The notes beneath the pieces are model-generated. The model did no database searches. It saw only the letters and a list, made by a program, of their open reading frames with translations, and was not told where the DNA came from. A stretch of DNA of 64,000 nt from Allolucifera butyrica (GTDB taxonomy: Bacteria; Bacillota; Negativicutes; Sporomusales; UPPP01). The DNA is taken from positions 62,001-126,000 of the forward strand of contig NZ_UPPP01000105.1 in assembly GCF_900476375.1 (NCBI RefSeq), written 5' to 3'. Positions 1-7,513 of this stretch are shown piece by piece. A program made the translations under genes and the position numbers. Each line of letters opens with the position of its first letter. Position 1 is the stretch's first letter.

Positions 1-1
1 T

Positions 2-352
2 GCACTTAATTTTATATCACCGCACAATGAAAAATTGTTGACGGCCCGTCAAAAAAGTGCTACCATTCGCCCCGGTGATATACGTGACGTATATCCGGAG
101 AATTCCATCGTCTGGATTACCGTTGGCAGCAGATATGGTTCGAAAAGAAAACTCTATACTGCTGTTATCGACAGGACGATTGTCAAAAAATTTTCTGATT
201 TAACCACCAAAGAATTGACCCATCAAAATCCGGAAATTAAAAATGTGAATGAATTAATTAAAGAATTTGAAGAAATTTATGAGAAAAAGCTTGATATAGA
301 AGATTATGTTACAGTAATCCACTTTTCGGAAATCATAGGAGCCGAAGGTTAG
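2..352 (+). CDS. ASCH/PUA-like domain protein (5' end outside window)
   Basis: The frame is open from the first base of the window, so the gene is partial and at least 116 residues remain. The early segment with KLLTARQKSATIRPGD matches the ASCH signature of a basic, Thr-Ile-Arg-containing strand, and the rest alternates beta strands with an acidic helix. ASCH proteins belong to the PUA superfamily and are thought to bind RNA or nucleotides. A TTG at 35 could be taken as a start, but it would cut into the ASCH fold, so I prefer a start upstream of the window. The next gene, pncB, follows after about 90 bases in the same direction. Confidence 0.6.
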   Translation, partial: ALNFISPHNEKLLTARQKSATIRPGDIRDVYPENSIVWITVGSRYGSKRKLYTAVIDRTIVKKFSDLTTKELTHQNPEIKNVNELIKEFEEIYEKKLDIEDYVTVIHFSEIIGAEG

Positions 353-440
353 AAAGGTGGACAAGGAAGGCCGGAGGGAAGCGTCTAAAAAGAGCTTTTG
401 AGGAAAGCATAGAAATGGGCTATGCAGAGGGGTGCAGGGA

Positions 441-1892
441 ATGAGTTTTGGAAAAGAACTGAATTTAACAATGTTGACTGACTTTTATGAGCTGACCATG
501 GCGAACGGTTATTTCGAAGGCGGCCTGCAAGAACGGATTGCGTATTTTGATATTTTCTTCCGAAAAATTCCGGATAATGGCGGCTTTGCCATTATGGCCG
601 GCGTGGAACAGATGATCGAGTATCTCGATAAATTAAAATTCGATGAGGCCGATATTGAATATTTGAGAACGAAAGGAATTTTTAGCGAAGAATTTTTGCA
701 GTATCTCAAAAAATTTAAGTTTAGCTGTGATGTTTGGGCGATTCCCGAAGGTACGCCGATATTTCCCCATGAGCCGATTGTAACGGTCAGAGGACCGGTT
801 ATTGAGGCCCAGTTCGTTGAAACCATGTTGTTATTGACGATTAATCATCAAAGCCTGATTGCGACCAAAGCCAACCGGATCGTGAGAGCGGCGCAAGGCA
901 GGCCGGTCATGGAATTTGGTTCCCGAAGAGCGCAGGGATATGACGGAGCCATATTTGGCGCGCGGGCAGCCTATATTGGCGGCTGTGTGGGAACTGCCTG
1001 TGCCATAGCGGAACGGGATTTTGCAATTCCGGCATTCGGTACGATGGCCCATAGCTGGATTCAGATGTTTCCCACGGAACTGGAAGCATTCAGGGCTTAT
1101 GCAAGGACCTATCCGCAGGATTGCACTTTTCTTGTGGATACCTATAATGTACTGAAATCCGGTGTGCCGAATGCCATCAAAGCATTTAATGAAGAACTGG
1201 TGCCAAGGGGATTCCGGCCGAAAGGAATACGGATTGACAGCGGCGATATTACGTATTTATCGAAACAAGCCAGGAGAATGCTGGATAGGGCAGGTTTTCC
1301 CGACTGCAAAATAGTAGTCTCCAATTCGCTTGATGAGTATATCATCCGGGAGATTCTGGTGCAAGGAGCCAAAATAGACTTGTTCGGGGTGGGCGAACGT
1401 CTTATTACTTCTAAATCCGAGCCTGTTTTTGGCGCGGTATATAAGCTGGCGGCGATTGAGGAGCAGGGAGAGATTATACCGAAAATAAAAATTAGTGAAA
1501 ATGTGGAGAAATTAACTAACCCCGGTTTTAAACAGTTATGGCGGTTTTTTGACAAGGAGAGCGGCAAAGCGATTGCCGATGTGATCACTTTAGCGGGAGA
1601 GGAAATTGACGATACTCGTCCTTATGAGCTGTTTGACCCTGAATTTACCTGGAAACGAAAAATGGTTACCAATTTTTATGCCCAAAAACTTTTGGTTAAA
1701 ATTTATGATAAGGGCCAATGTGTATATAAAATGCCGGACTTGAAAACGATAAGGGATTATTGCCGGGAGCAAGTGGATACTCTGTGGGATGAAGTACTCC
1801 GGTTTGAAAATCCGCATACTTATTATGTCGATTTATCGGTAAACCTTTGGCAATTGAGAGAAAAATTGCTGGCTGAACATATAGTTAAGTAA
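441..1892 (+). CDS. pncB: Nicotinate phosphoribosyltransferase
   Basis: Converts nicotinate and PRPP to nicotinate mononucleotide with ATP, in the Preiss-Handler NAD salvage route, in the cytosol. The 483-residue protein has the family marks: TDFYELTMANGYFE at the N-terminus, EFGSRRAQGYDGA near 155, GTMAHSWIQMF near 200 carrying the His that is phosphorylated, IRIDSGD near 265 and LFGVGERL near 315. The length is normal for the Gram-positive long form. I chose the ATG at 441, with GAGGGG 8 bases upstream, over the in-frame GTG at 432, which lies inside that ribosome site. Confidence 0.93.
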   Translation: MSFGKELNLTMLTDFYELTMANGYFEGGLQERIAYFDIFFRKIPDNGGFAIMAGVEQMIEYLDKLKFDEADIEYLRTKGIFSEEFLQYLKKFKFSCDVWAIPEGTPIFPHEPIVTVRGPVIEAQFVETMLLLTINHQSLIATKANRIVRAAQGRPVMEFGSRRAQGYDGAIFGARAAYIGGCVGTACAIAERDFAIPAFGTMAHSWIQMFPTELEAFRAYARTYPQDCTFLVDTYNVLKSGVPNAIKAFNEELVPRGFRPKGIRIDSGDITYLSKQARRMLDRAGFPDCKIVVSNSLDEYIIREILVQGAKIDLFGVGERLITSKSEPVFGAVYKLAAIEEQGEIIPKIKISENVEKLTNPGFKQLWRFFDKESGKAIADVITLAGEEIDDTRPYELFDPEFTWKRKMVTNFYAQKLLVKIYDKGQCVYKMPDLKTIRDYCREQVDTLWDEVLRFENPHTYYVDLSVNLWQLREKLLAEHIVK

Positions 1893-1901
1893 TTTGAAGG
1901 C

Positions 1902-2030
1902 GTGAATAAAAATAGCGGCATCTTGCAGGAACAGGCACAGGCAACCCAAAATATCGGCCGGATGGTGGAAGGTCTTTGTCAGGTCAGCCAGCGGCTGTTA
2001 TCTTTGGCTGATAGAGCGGCGGAGCATTAA
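1902..2030 (+). pseudogene. Remnant resembling the C-terminus of a methyl-accepting chemotaxis protein
   Basis: A 42-codon open frame starting with GTG directly after pncB encodes a helix rich in Gln and Ala (QEQAQATQNIGRMVEGL, then LLSLADRAAEH). This resembles the last signalling helix of chemoreceptors, but no receptor body precedes it. I read it as a leftover of a deleted receptor gene; a tiny real gene cannot be excluded. Confidence 0.35.
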
Positions 2031-2041
2031 TTTAGAAGAAA

Positions 2042-2082
2042 AAAGGGATTGCCTGAAAGCAATTTGCTTTCGGCAATCCTTT
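2042..2082 (+). terminator. Terminator after pncB and the receptor remnant
   Basis: GGATTGCC and GAAAGC pair with GCTTTC and GGCAATCC around a short AT loop, followed by TTTT. The position directly behind the open frames fits a rho-independent terminator. Confidence 0.75.
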
Positions 2083-2173
2083 TCCAGCAAGAGGAGAATC
2101 TGCGCTCTGAGCCCTGTGCAGGAGCGAAACGATGGACCATTGTTTCTTTTTCCAAAATCCAATTACCAATTTC

Positions 2174-2200
2174 GAAAGACCGCATAGCGGTCTTTCTTGT
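2174..2200. terminator. Dispersed repeat-type terminator, copy 1
   Basis: GAAAGACCGC and GCGGTCTTTC form a hairpin followed by TTGTT. It lies just beyond the 3' end of the small secreted protein gene on the minus strand. The preceding stretch (CCAAAATCCAATTACCAAT, and TGAGCCCTGTGCAGG further upstream) recurs at other copies of this element. Confidence 0.7.
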
Positions 2201-2466
2201 TAAGGCAGGTGCATGGGGACATCGGTTACCCAGCTGCTTAATAAATTTCCGTCATTATCGAAGATGTATTGATAAGTTTTATCATCCATTTGTACCATGA
2301 AGACTTTCGTTTCATCATAATCATACCATTTTCCCTTTGACTGGTATTCATAGGGGTCCATCTGTTTAGTAGGCACCCAGCCCCAGTTTGCATAGACCGG
2401 AATGCTCAGGGACAAAAGAATGATCATAGTAACTAACAGAATGAATGGCTTACGTATCTTTTTCAT
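2200..2466 (-). CDS. Small secreted or membrane-anchored protein of unknown function
   Basis: An 88-residue protein with a lysine-rich start (MKKIRK) and a hydrophobic stretch of about 20 residues ending in VYA, which is a plausible signal peptidase I site. The mature part of roughly 60 residues is aromatic and acidic (GKWYDYDETKVFMVQMDD) and has a repeated Tyr/Asp pattern. I start at the ATG at 2466, because GGAGGG sits 9 bases upstream; an ATG further upstream overlaps that site. No family was recognised. The gene is monocistronic, with a repeat-type hairpin at its 3' end. Confidence 0.6.
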   Translation of the reverse strand: MKKIRKPFILLVTMIILLSLSIPVYANWGWVPTKQMDPYEYQSKGKWYDYDETKVFMVQMDDKTYQYIFDNDGNLLSSWVTDVPMHLP

Positions 2467-2602
2467 ATTAGTTATTCCCTCCAATCATTCATAGGTATTC
2501 CCAAATATCGGGATCTATAAACATGATTGCCCGGAATAACCGGATTTTGTGGTTGTTTTTTGCGAACGCTGCAAGATATTATTAGGGGAAATAACAATTC
2601 GT

Positions 2603-2632
2603 TGAAATTTTATGCATAAATCGGCTATAATA
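2603..2632 (+). promoter_or_regulatory. Promoter for a putative antisense RNA
   Basis: TTGAAA and TATAAT are separated by 18 bases. The transcript would start near 2640 and run antisense to the 3' end of the small gene at 2696-2785, stopping at one of the hairpins near 2811-2888. Confidence 0.5.
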
Positions 2633-2654
2633 AACATAGATATAAATATCAAAC

Positions 2655-2679
2655 GCCCCTGCCGGAAACAGGAGCGCTT
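2655..2679 (-). terminator. Terminator of the putative toxin mRNA
   Basis: On the minus strand CGCTCCTG pairs with CAGGGGCG (one G-U pair) and is followed by TTTGATATTT. The stem is perfect only as RNA from the minus strand, which indicates direction. Confidence 0.55.
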
Positions 2680-2695
2680 GACCGGGAATACGGGG

Positions 2696-2785
2696 TTATC
2701 GCCACAATTCTTGGATAATCCGGTAGATTACCCCAAGAAAACCGCTTGAGACGGACAGCTCAAACCATCTAGTCTTTAAGCGCAT
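2696..2785 (-). CDS. Putative type I toxin-like small protein (29 aa)
   Basis: A very small frame, ATG to TAA, behind a strong ribosome site (GGGGAGGTGA). It encodes a peptide with a basic start (MRLKTRW), a hydrophobic middle (VSSGFLGVIYRII) and a Trp-Arg end. The 10-base sequence GAATACGGGG just 5' of the ribosome site has its exact complement, CCCCGTATTC, immediately after the stop codon. The full-length mRNA could therefore hide its own ribosome site through end-to-end pairing, as type I toxin messages do. A GGGACGAG/CTCGTCCC hairpin opens the mRNA, and a G-U-tolerant hairpin at 2655-2679 terminates it. A decayed copy sits near 56.2 kb. I do not recognise a named toxin family. Confidence 0.5.
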   Translation of the reverse strand: MRLKTRWFELSVSSGFLGVIYRIIQELWR

Positions 2786-2840
2786 TCTTATCACCTCCCC
2801 GTATTCGGTTTTGGGACGAGTTTTCGCTCGTCCCATTAAC

Positions 2841-2849
2841 ATTATAGCA
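2841..2849 (-). promoter_or_regulatory. Extended -10 promoter of the putative toxin mRNA
   Basis: Read on the minus strand this is TGCTATAAT, an extended -10 (TGnTATAAT), with no good -35 box. It lies directly upstream of the 5' hairpin of the small gene. Confidence 0.45.
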
Positions 2850-2982
2850 CAATAATTGGAAAAACCGTCCTGTTCCAGGACGGTTTTTTTACCGCCAAAT
2901 AGTATTAAAAATCATTAAAGACAGGAGTTAAAGTGTCAATCGCAGTCGGCAGCCGTTCTATCTGATAGGATTATGAAAATTG

Positions 2983-3734
2983 CTAAAAGATTTCCAAGCC
3001 GATTGGACAGTGATCACTACCCATAATCTCGGCGTATATAAGGGAATCCTTAACCAGTTTTTTTAGTCTGCCGGAAACCAGAAAATAGTCAATACGCCAA
3101 CCGATATTACGGGCTCTGGCTCCTGTCAGATATGACCACCAGGTATAGGCATCCCTTTTTTCCGGATATAAATAGCGAAATGTATCAATAAATCCGGCTT
3201 GCAAAAGCATTGTCAGCTTGTTTCTTTCTTCGTCGGTAAAACCGGCATTGCGCCGGTTTGCTTTCGGATTTTTAATGTCGATTTCGGTGTGGGCAACGTT
3301 ATGTCGCCGCACACAATGACCGGTTTGGCCGTATCAAGCTTCTGGAGATAAGCGCTAAAGTCGTTTTCCCACTCCAGACGGTAATCGAGGCGTAAAAGTC
3401 CTCGTTGTGAGTTTGGGGTATAGATGTTTACGAGGACAAACTGTTCAAATTCCAGCGTTATCAGGCGGCCTTCCTGGTCGTGTTTCGTGATATTCATGCC
3501 GTAGGTAACTGACAATGGCTTTATCCGGGTAAAAACGGCAGTACCGGAGTAGCCCTTTTTCGCAGCGCTGTTCCAGTATGCAGCATATCCCGGAAAGCTG
3601 AACTCAGCCTGATCTTGCTGCATCTTTGTTTCTTGAACGCAGAAGATATCGGCTCCGGCGGCGTGGAAAAAATCGCTAAATCCTTTATTAAGACATGCTC
3701 TTAGCCCATTTACATTCCAGGATAGTAGTTTCAT
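2983..3734 (-). pseudogene. xth: Exodeoxyribonuclease III, frameshifted
   Basis: An AP endonuclease / 3'-5' exonuclease of base-excision repair. The upstream part starts MKLLSWNVNGLRA and carries the catalytic region VQETKMQ and later VNIYTPN; the downstream part carries the NVAHTEIDI, WWSYLTGARARNIGWRIDY and SDHCPIGL motifs. The two parts are in different frames and meet at about 3299-3302, inside GDxNVAH: the DNA reads GGCGACATAACGTTGCC where GGCGACATTAACGTTGCC would encode GDINVA. So one T is missing. Everything else is intact and the combined length (about 250 residues) is normal, so this is either a very recent inactivation or a sequencing error. Confidence 0.85.
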
Positions 3735-3788
3735 AGTATAACCTTCTGTTCGGCAATGTTTTATGTCCTTAGCCTTGCACGATGGACC

Positions 3789-3811
3789 GAAAGACCCGCA
3801 ACGGTCTTTCT
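3789..3811. terminator. Dispersed repeat-type terminator, copy 2
   Basis: GAAAGAC(C)CG and CGGTCTTTC form a hairpin followed by TTATAG. It is preceded by TTAGCCTTGCAC and GATGGACC, as in other copies. It lies between the minus-strand map gene (upstream) and xth. Confidence 0.55.
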
Positions 3812-3831
3812 TATAGTATAGTATAAGTTTT

Positions 3832-4596
3832 TTATACCGTAATCACAATGGGGACACTATCCGTGACTATGATCGTGTGTTCAAATTGAGCAGCCAATGT
3901 GCCATGCGGGGTTTTTAACGTCCAGCCGTCTTTGGACCGGCAGACGTATTTTTCTTTTTCAGCGACGAAGGTTTCTACCGCCAGTACCAGTCCGGCATGA
4001 ATCCGCTTTTTATTACTGGGATTATAATAATTCAAAAGTTCATAATTTCCTTCGTGGAGTTTCCTGCCTATCCCATGGCCGCTTAAATTTTTTATTACCG
4101 TAAAACCGCTGGTTTTTGCTTGCCGGTAAATCAAATTACCGATTGCGTTTAATTTTATACCCGGCCGCATTGCTGATATTGATTGGTGTAATATGAAGCG
4201 GGAGCACCTGCACAGGTTTTGTTTTAGAAAAATTGACGGCTCGATAATAAGAGGAGCCGGTTCAACAACGACCGTAGCACCCGTATCCGCATAATAGCCG
4301 TCTAATTCGGCCGACACATCAATGTTAACTAAATCGCCGCCATGAATCATTTTGGGTCCCGGTATTCCGTGGGCAACTTCATTGTTAACACTTATACAGG
4401 TAAATCCCGGAAATTTATAAGTCAGCCGGGGCGCTGACCTCGCGCCATAGTAAGCAAAGACCTTGCCGGCAATCTCATCCAGTTCCGCCGTAGTTATGCC
4501 CGGTTGAAGGTTATTGAGCATTGTTTTACGGGTAAACGCAACAATTTGACCAATTCGTTTCAGTCCCCGCAAGTCTTGCCTGCTTTGTACCGTCAT
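3832..4596 (-). CDS. map: Methionine aminopeptidase, type I-like
   Basis: Removes the initiator methionine from nascent proteins in the cytosol, using two divalent metal ions. The 254-residue protein has all metal ligands of the family: the two Asp in VNIDVSAELDGYYADTG, His in LSGHGIG, Glu in LAVETFV and Glu in QFEHTI, plus the substrate His in NNEVAHGIP. There is no zinc-finger extension. It is probably a second, non-ribosomal-operon copy, since no ribosomal or adk genes surround it. I start at the ATG at 4596, with GGAGG upstream; the earlier ATG at 4614 overlaps that ribosome site. Confidence 0.9.
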   Translation of the reverse strand: MTVQSRQDLRGLKRIGQIVAFTRKTMLNNLQPGITTAELDEIAGKVFAYYGARSAPRLTYKFPGFTCISVNNEVAHGIPGPKMIHGGDLVNIDVSAELDGYYADTGATVVVEPAPLIIEPSIFLKQNLCRCSRFILHQSISAMRPGIKLNAIGNLIYRQAKTSGFTVIKNLSGHGIGRKLHEGNYELLNYYNPSNKKRIHAGLVLAVETFVAEKEKYVCRSKDGWTLKTPHGTLAAQFEHTIIVTDSVPIVITV

Positions 4597-4682
4597 GACT
4601 GGTTTTACCTCCATTCTACAGTTCAGTAAAAGATTAATTTTCGGTTTTCCATTCCGGGATTTCCGTCAACTCTGGCAATATT

Positions 4683-5588
4683 TTAAAGGCCAAACTGGTC
4701 GGAGTCAATCCATTCCATACTGATGACAGACCAAAAATCGCTCGCCAATTGATTGAGGATGTAATCATAAGGTAACCAGCCATAACCTTGATCGCCCCAG
4801 GCAGTTCCCCAGGAATTGCGAATAAGCAGAGCGCCGGTAGTTTCCCGGTTGCAGAGAAGGTTTTTGATTTTCAATGTATCATTGTAGCCTACTGCCGCCA
4901 CGGCATGACCCCACTGGGCCTTTTCGTCGGGGCAGGGATAAGGAATTCCACCGCTGACATCGGACTGGGTAAAGGACGGGAACCCAAAAAAGCCTAACAT
5001 AGATGGGATGCCGGCGGCAATGTATTTTTTTACACTGTTCAACACTTCCGCCGGAGTCCGTTTGGTGCCCAGTGCATCATGACAAAAATATTGCAGGGCC
5101 TCAAAATTATCGGCTACGGCGTAAACGAAGGAGGAAGGTTCTTTGTCGAAATCCGGATCCTTATCAGTATATGCCCAATATTTTTCCGCCGGTACACCAA
5201 GGAGAACCAGGGAGCCCATGGTATCCCGCAAATAGGCGCCGGTGTCGCCGGTTGTTCCCATTAAGTTGCGAGTACCTTTATAAATGAAAAGACGGGAAGT
5301 TTTGATTTTTTTATTGTAAGCCCGATTTACAAAATACTCGACAATCCCTGCCGCCGCATGGGCGGTACAAGAGCCAAGATTCCCCTGATCTTCAATTTCC
5401 GAGCACCATTGCCGTAAGTCCGCTTTTTCCGGTAAGGGAGCATCCTCCCTGAGCGAGGGTCCCAGTTTTTCTACGATATTTTTAATTGGTAAATGTTTCT
5501 CCGTATAATCGCGTAAATCCGGCATTGGCGGTATCCAACCCGTGCTTAGGGTTTTTTCCGACCCGGGGAGTACTATTTTGTGGTACAT
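4683..5588 (-). CDS. Papain-like (C1 family) cysteine peptidase
   Basis: A 301-residue cysteine peptidase without an evident signal peptide. The catalytic Cys is in DQGNLGSCTAHA (near 75), the His in WGHAVAAVGYND (near 237) and the Asn in IRNSWGTAWGDQGYGW (near 268), in normal papain order. There is no inhibitory prodomain; about 50 Pro- and charge-rich residues precede the DLRQWC strand. Bacterial members of this group act on peptides or the envelope, but the substrate cannot be told from sequence. It is followed by map and preceded by the NlpC/P60 gene, all on the minus strand but separated by a strong hairpin. Confidence 0.88.
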   Translation of the reverse strand: MYHKIVLPGSEKTLSTGWIPPMPDLRDYTEKHLPIKNIVEKLGPSLREDAPLPEKADLRQWCSEIEDQGNLGSCTAHAAAGIVEYFVNRAYNKKIKTSRLFIYKGTRNLMGTTGDTGAYLRDTMGSLVLLGVPAEKYWAYTDKDPDFDKEPSSFVYAVADNFEALQYFCHDALGTKRTPAEVLNSVKKYIAAGIPSMLGFFGFPSFTQSDVSGGIPYPCPDEKAQWGHAVAAVGYNDTLKIKNLLCNRETTGALLIRNSWGTAWGDQGYGWLPYDYILNQLASDFWSVISMEWIDSDQFGL

Positions 5589-5736
5589 ATCATGACCTCC
5601 TTTTAAACAGTATTAAATCCCACTTTTCGCAATCCCCTGCCATTCGACTATTAAGTTCAGGGTGCGAAAGGTGGGTTGAATGGTTTATATTTCTAATTGT
5701 ACCAGGAATATGATAAATTTCCAATATTAAACAACG

Positions 5737-5789
5737 AAGCTTGAAACACTGTCAGCCAGTGCTCCGCTGGCTGACAGTGTTTCAAGCTT
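5737..5789. terminator. Long perfect inverted repeat between two peptidase genes
   Basis: Two exact 23-base arms (5737-5759 and 5767-5789) flank a 7-base loop. The stem begins with an AAGCTT and ends at AGCCAG. Neither strand has a long T tract, so it may be an attenuator, an RNA-processing site or a cruciform rather than a simple terminator. Confidence 0.6.
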
Positions 5790-5836
5790 TCTCGCCGTTG
5801 GAGTAAACGGACGATGGATATAATTTGAAATCTTGC

Positions 5837-6835
5837 TTAGAGTTTATACGCTGTGGAAACTTTACCAATTGATGCAGGATGGGGAATGCAACTTGTTTTA
5901 TAATCTTCGGGCTCATAGCCATAACGCCTGGCGCCCCAGTATTCCTGCGCATAATGATCAACATCAAACCGGCTTTCTTTTATTGCGGACCGGCTTTCCG
6001 GGGCATGAATCATTGTGTAGTTTTTAACGTACATGCCTACATGGTGAATATAGCCTTTGCCTTTATCGGTCGCAAAGAAAAGCAAATCACCGGGAAGGAG
6101 ACATTCTTTGCCGACGGGAGTTCCTTCCTGTGATTGTTGCCGGGAATTGCGGGGAAGATAGATGCCCTGCGACTGATAGAGGCGAAAGGTGAAGCCGGAA
6201 CAATCGAATCCATAGCTGGAGATACCTCCCCATAAATATCTTAAATCTAAGAATTGCCGGGCTTCCGCAATAATGTTTTTCCTGGAAAAGCAAAGGTCTG
6301 AGGCTTTTAGCGCTTCGCAGCGGGAAAGATAGCCTATGCCGCCGTCAGGCAGCCTGACTTTAAAATAGTATTCTCTTTCTGCCAGGAGCGGTAATTTGAC
6401 CTGATAACTAAGTTCATAAACGGGTTCGGTTAAATGGATGTCCCGGAACAGAGTTGCTAGCGGTACGGCGACAACCACCACCGGCAAATGAAGCCACTCC
6501 GCTTGATACATGTTATTCACTGTTACCTGGCTTGCGGGAACCCAGCCTATCTGTCCCCATTCGTTGTCACGGGTGCGCTGAAGTACCGCTGCAACGTTGA
6601 ACCATTTATCCTGTTGATCTACGATAACTACCTGTTCGCCGAAGATTGCCGTGGTATTTACTTTATCGACCAACCATAGCCGTTCCTCGGTAGTTAAGTT
6701 TCCCGCCCAGGTTATAGGATTGGCTGCAGCCAGACCACTGATATTTTCATATTCCTGTACGCCGGGGACGGACCAGAATATGGCGAACGGCACATTGATT
6801 GCGCCAAAAACCGGCTTTTCAGATTTTTTTGCCAT
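5837..6835 (-). CDS. NlpC/P60 peptidase with SH3-type domains (YkfC-like)
   Basis: A 332-residue protein with the length and order of the Bacillus YkfC family, which hydrolyses gamma-D-glutamyl-L-amino acid bonds in cell-wall peptides. Two SH3-like regions (about 50-110 and 130-195) precede the NlpC/P60 domain. The catalytic residues are the Cys in YGFDCSGF (near 216), the His in IHHVGMY (near 275) and a further His in MIHAPESR. There is no signal peptide, which suits a cytosolic enzyme that recycles murein peptides. It is transcribed away from the Cys-rich small protein gene upstream, on the same strand. Confidence 0.87.
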   Translation of the reverse strand: MAKKSEKPVFGAINVPFAIFWSVPGVQEYENISGLAAANPITWAGNLTTEERLWLVDKVNTTAIFGEQVVIVDQQDKWFNVAAVLQRTRDNEWGQIGWVPASQVTVNNMYQAEWLHLPVVVVAVPLATLFRDIHLTEPVYELSYQVKLPLLAEREYYFKVRLPDGGIGYLSRCEALKASDLCFSRKNIIAEARQFLDLRYLWGGISSYGFDCSGFTFRLYQSQGIYLPRNSRQQSQEGTPVGKECLLPGDLLFFATDKGKGYIHHVGMYVKNYTMIHAPESRSAIKESRFDVDHYAQEYWGARRYGYEPEDYKTSCIPHPASIGKVSTAYKL

Positions 6836-6874
6836 AGACTCACATCTCCTCGTATTAGGGTATCTCCGGCCAAT

Positions 6875-7081
6875 TTACGGGGCAGGGGCGCAGAGGGGAG
6901 CACAGCACGGAGAACAGGAGGGGTGGCATCGAGGTGGACAAGGGGCACATAAGGGGGTACATAAGGGGTAACAGGACGGAGAACAAACCGTTGCCGGAAA
7001 ACAGGTTGTTTCCGGCTCGGCAGTGCTCTCTTCTATTAAAGGAACATTTGCCGGATCTTTACAGAATTTAGGAGGCATCAT
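6875..7081 (-). CDS. Small Cys- and Pro-rich protein
   Basis: A 68-residue frame preceded by AAGGAAGGG at good spacing. The second half is made almost wholly of short Cys-Pro units (CSPSCYPLCTPLCAPCP and onward), giving about 14 Cys in 40 residues. Such composition is seen in spore-coat or metal-binding small proteins, but I recognise no family. The repetitive DNA makes shadow frames on the other strand. It lies directly upstream of the YkfC-like gene on the same strand, with a gap of about 40 bases, so they may be co-transcribed. Confidence 0.5.
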   Translation of the reverse strand: MMPPKFCKDPANVPLIEESTAEPETTCFPATVCSPSCYPLCTPLCAPCPPRCHPSCSPCCAPLCAPAP

Positions 7082-7251
7082 AACCCTTCCTTTTTACCGT
7101 AATTTAAGATTCTACATAATATGATATGCAGCGGCTAATCCGGGGGACCATAAAAGAGCACCCAATTTAAAAAGCCAGGGAACAGCAGTCACTTTTTCCC
7201 GGGCAACTGCATATTTTAATGCAACAATCAGCCGTGGAGGTGTGAGCCGTT

Positions 7252-7452
7252 ATGCAAGCATTGCTTGCGGTAAAGGCCGTAATCGAAAAGGAATTAGCGG
7301 AATTTCCCGGGAAATTTTGCGATGTGTTTAATGATGACAGCTATGTTCGACTTTGCCGGGAAGAAGAAAAGTTAAAAAAACTTTTAGCAATGACGAACCA
7401 GTTTATCGAAGAGCAGGCTGAACTGGAACAACACCTGGAGGCTTATGTTTAA
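7252..7452 (+). CDS. Small helical protein of unknown function
   Basis: A 66-residue, Glu/Lys/Leu-rich protein that is probably all helix, with a likely coiled-coil second half (EEEKLKKLLAMTNQFIEEQ). A GGAGGTG ribosome site lies 11 bases before the ATG. A single Cys-Arg pair (RLCREEE) sits mid-protein. It is monocistronic, followed by a strong terminator shared with the convergent CheX-like gene. No function can be assigned. Confidence 0.6.
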   Translation: MQALLAVKAVIEKELAEFPGKFCDVFNDDSYVRLCREEEKLKKLLAMTNQFIEEQAELEQHLEAYV

Positions 7453-7469
7453 TCCTTTTTCCAGAGAAA

Positions 7470-7502
7470 AAGCCACTGCCGGTATTGGCGGCAGTGGCTT
7501 TG
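7470..7502. terminator. Bidirectional terminator
   Basis: AAGCCACTGCC and GGCAGTGGCTT form an 11-bp stem between the convergent 66-residue gene and the CheX-like gene. Confidence 0.75.
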
Positions 7503-7513
7503 GCGGGCAACTA

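Larger units (their letters stand above)
2638..2888 (+). ncRNA. Putative antisense antitoxin RNA
   Basis: From the promoter at 2603-2632 a plus-strand RNA of roughly 250 nt would cover the whole small reading frame on the opposite strand and end at the hairpin AACCGTCC/GGACGGTT with seven T (2863-2888). A shorter form could end at the GGGACGAG/CTCGTCCC hairpin (2813-2834). This layout, with convergent transcripts overlapping at their 3' ends, is that of type I toxin-antitoxin loci such as txpA/ratA and bsrG/SR4. It is inferred from sequence only. Confidence 0.4.

Noticed and set aside
5741..5790. The long inverted repeat as an insertion-sequence end
   Set aside because: No transposase, no target duplication and no second copy in the window.
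6651..6971. Plus-strand frame with a Gly/His/Gln repeat tail
   Set aside because: It is the reverse of the Cys-Pro-rich gene and the start of the NlpC/P60 gene; the repeat is a by-product.
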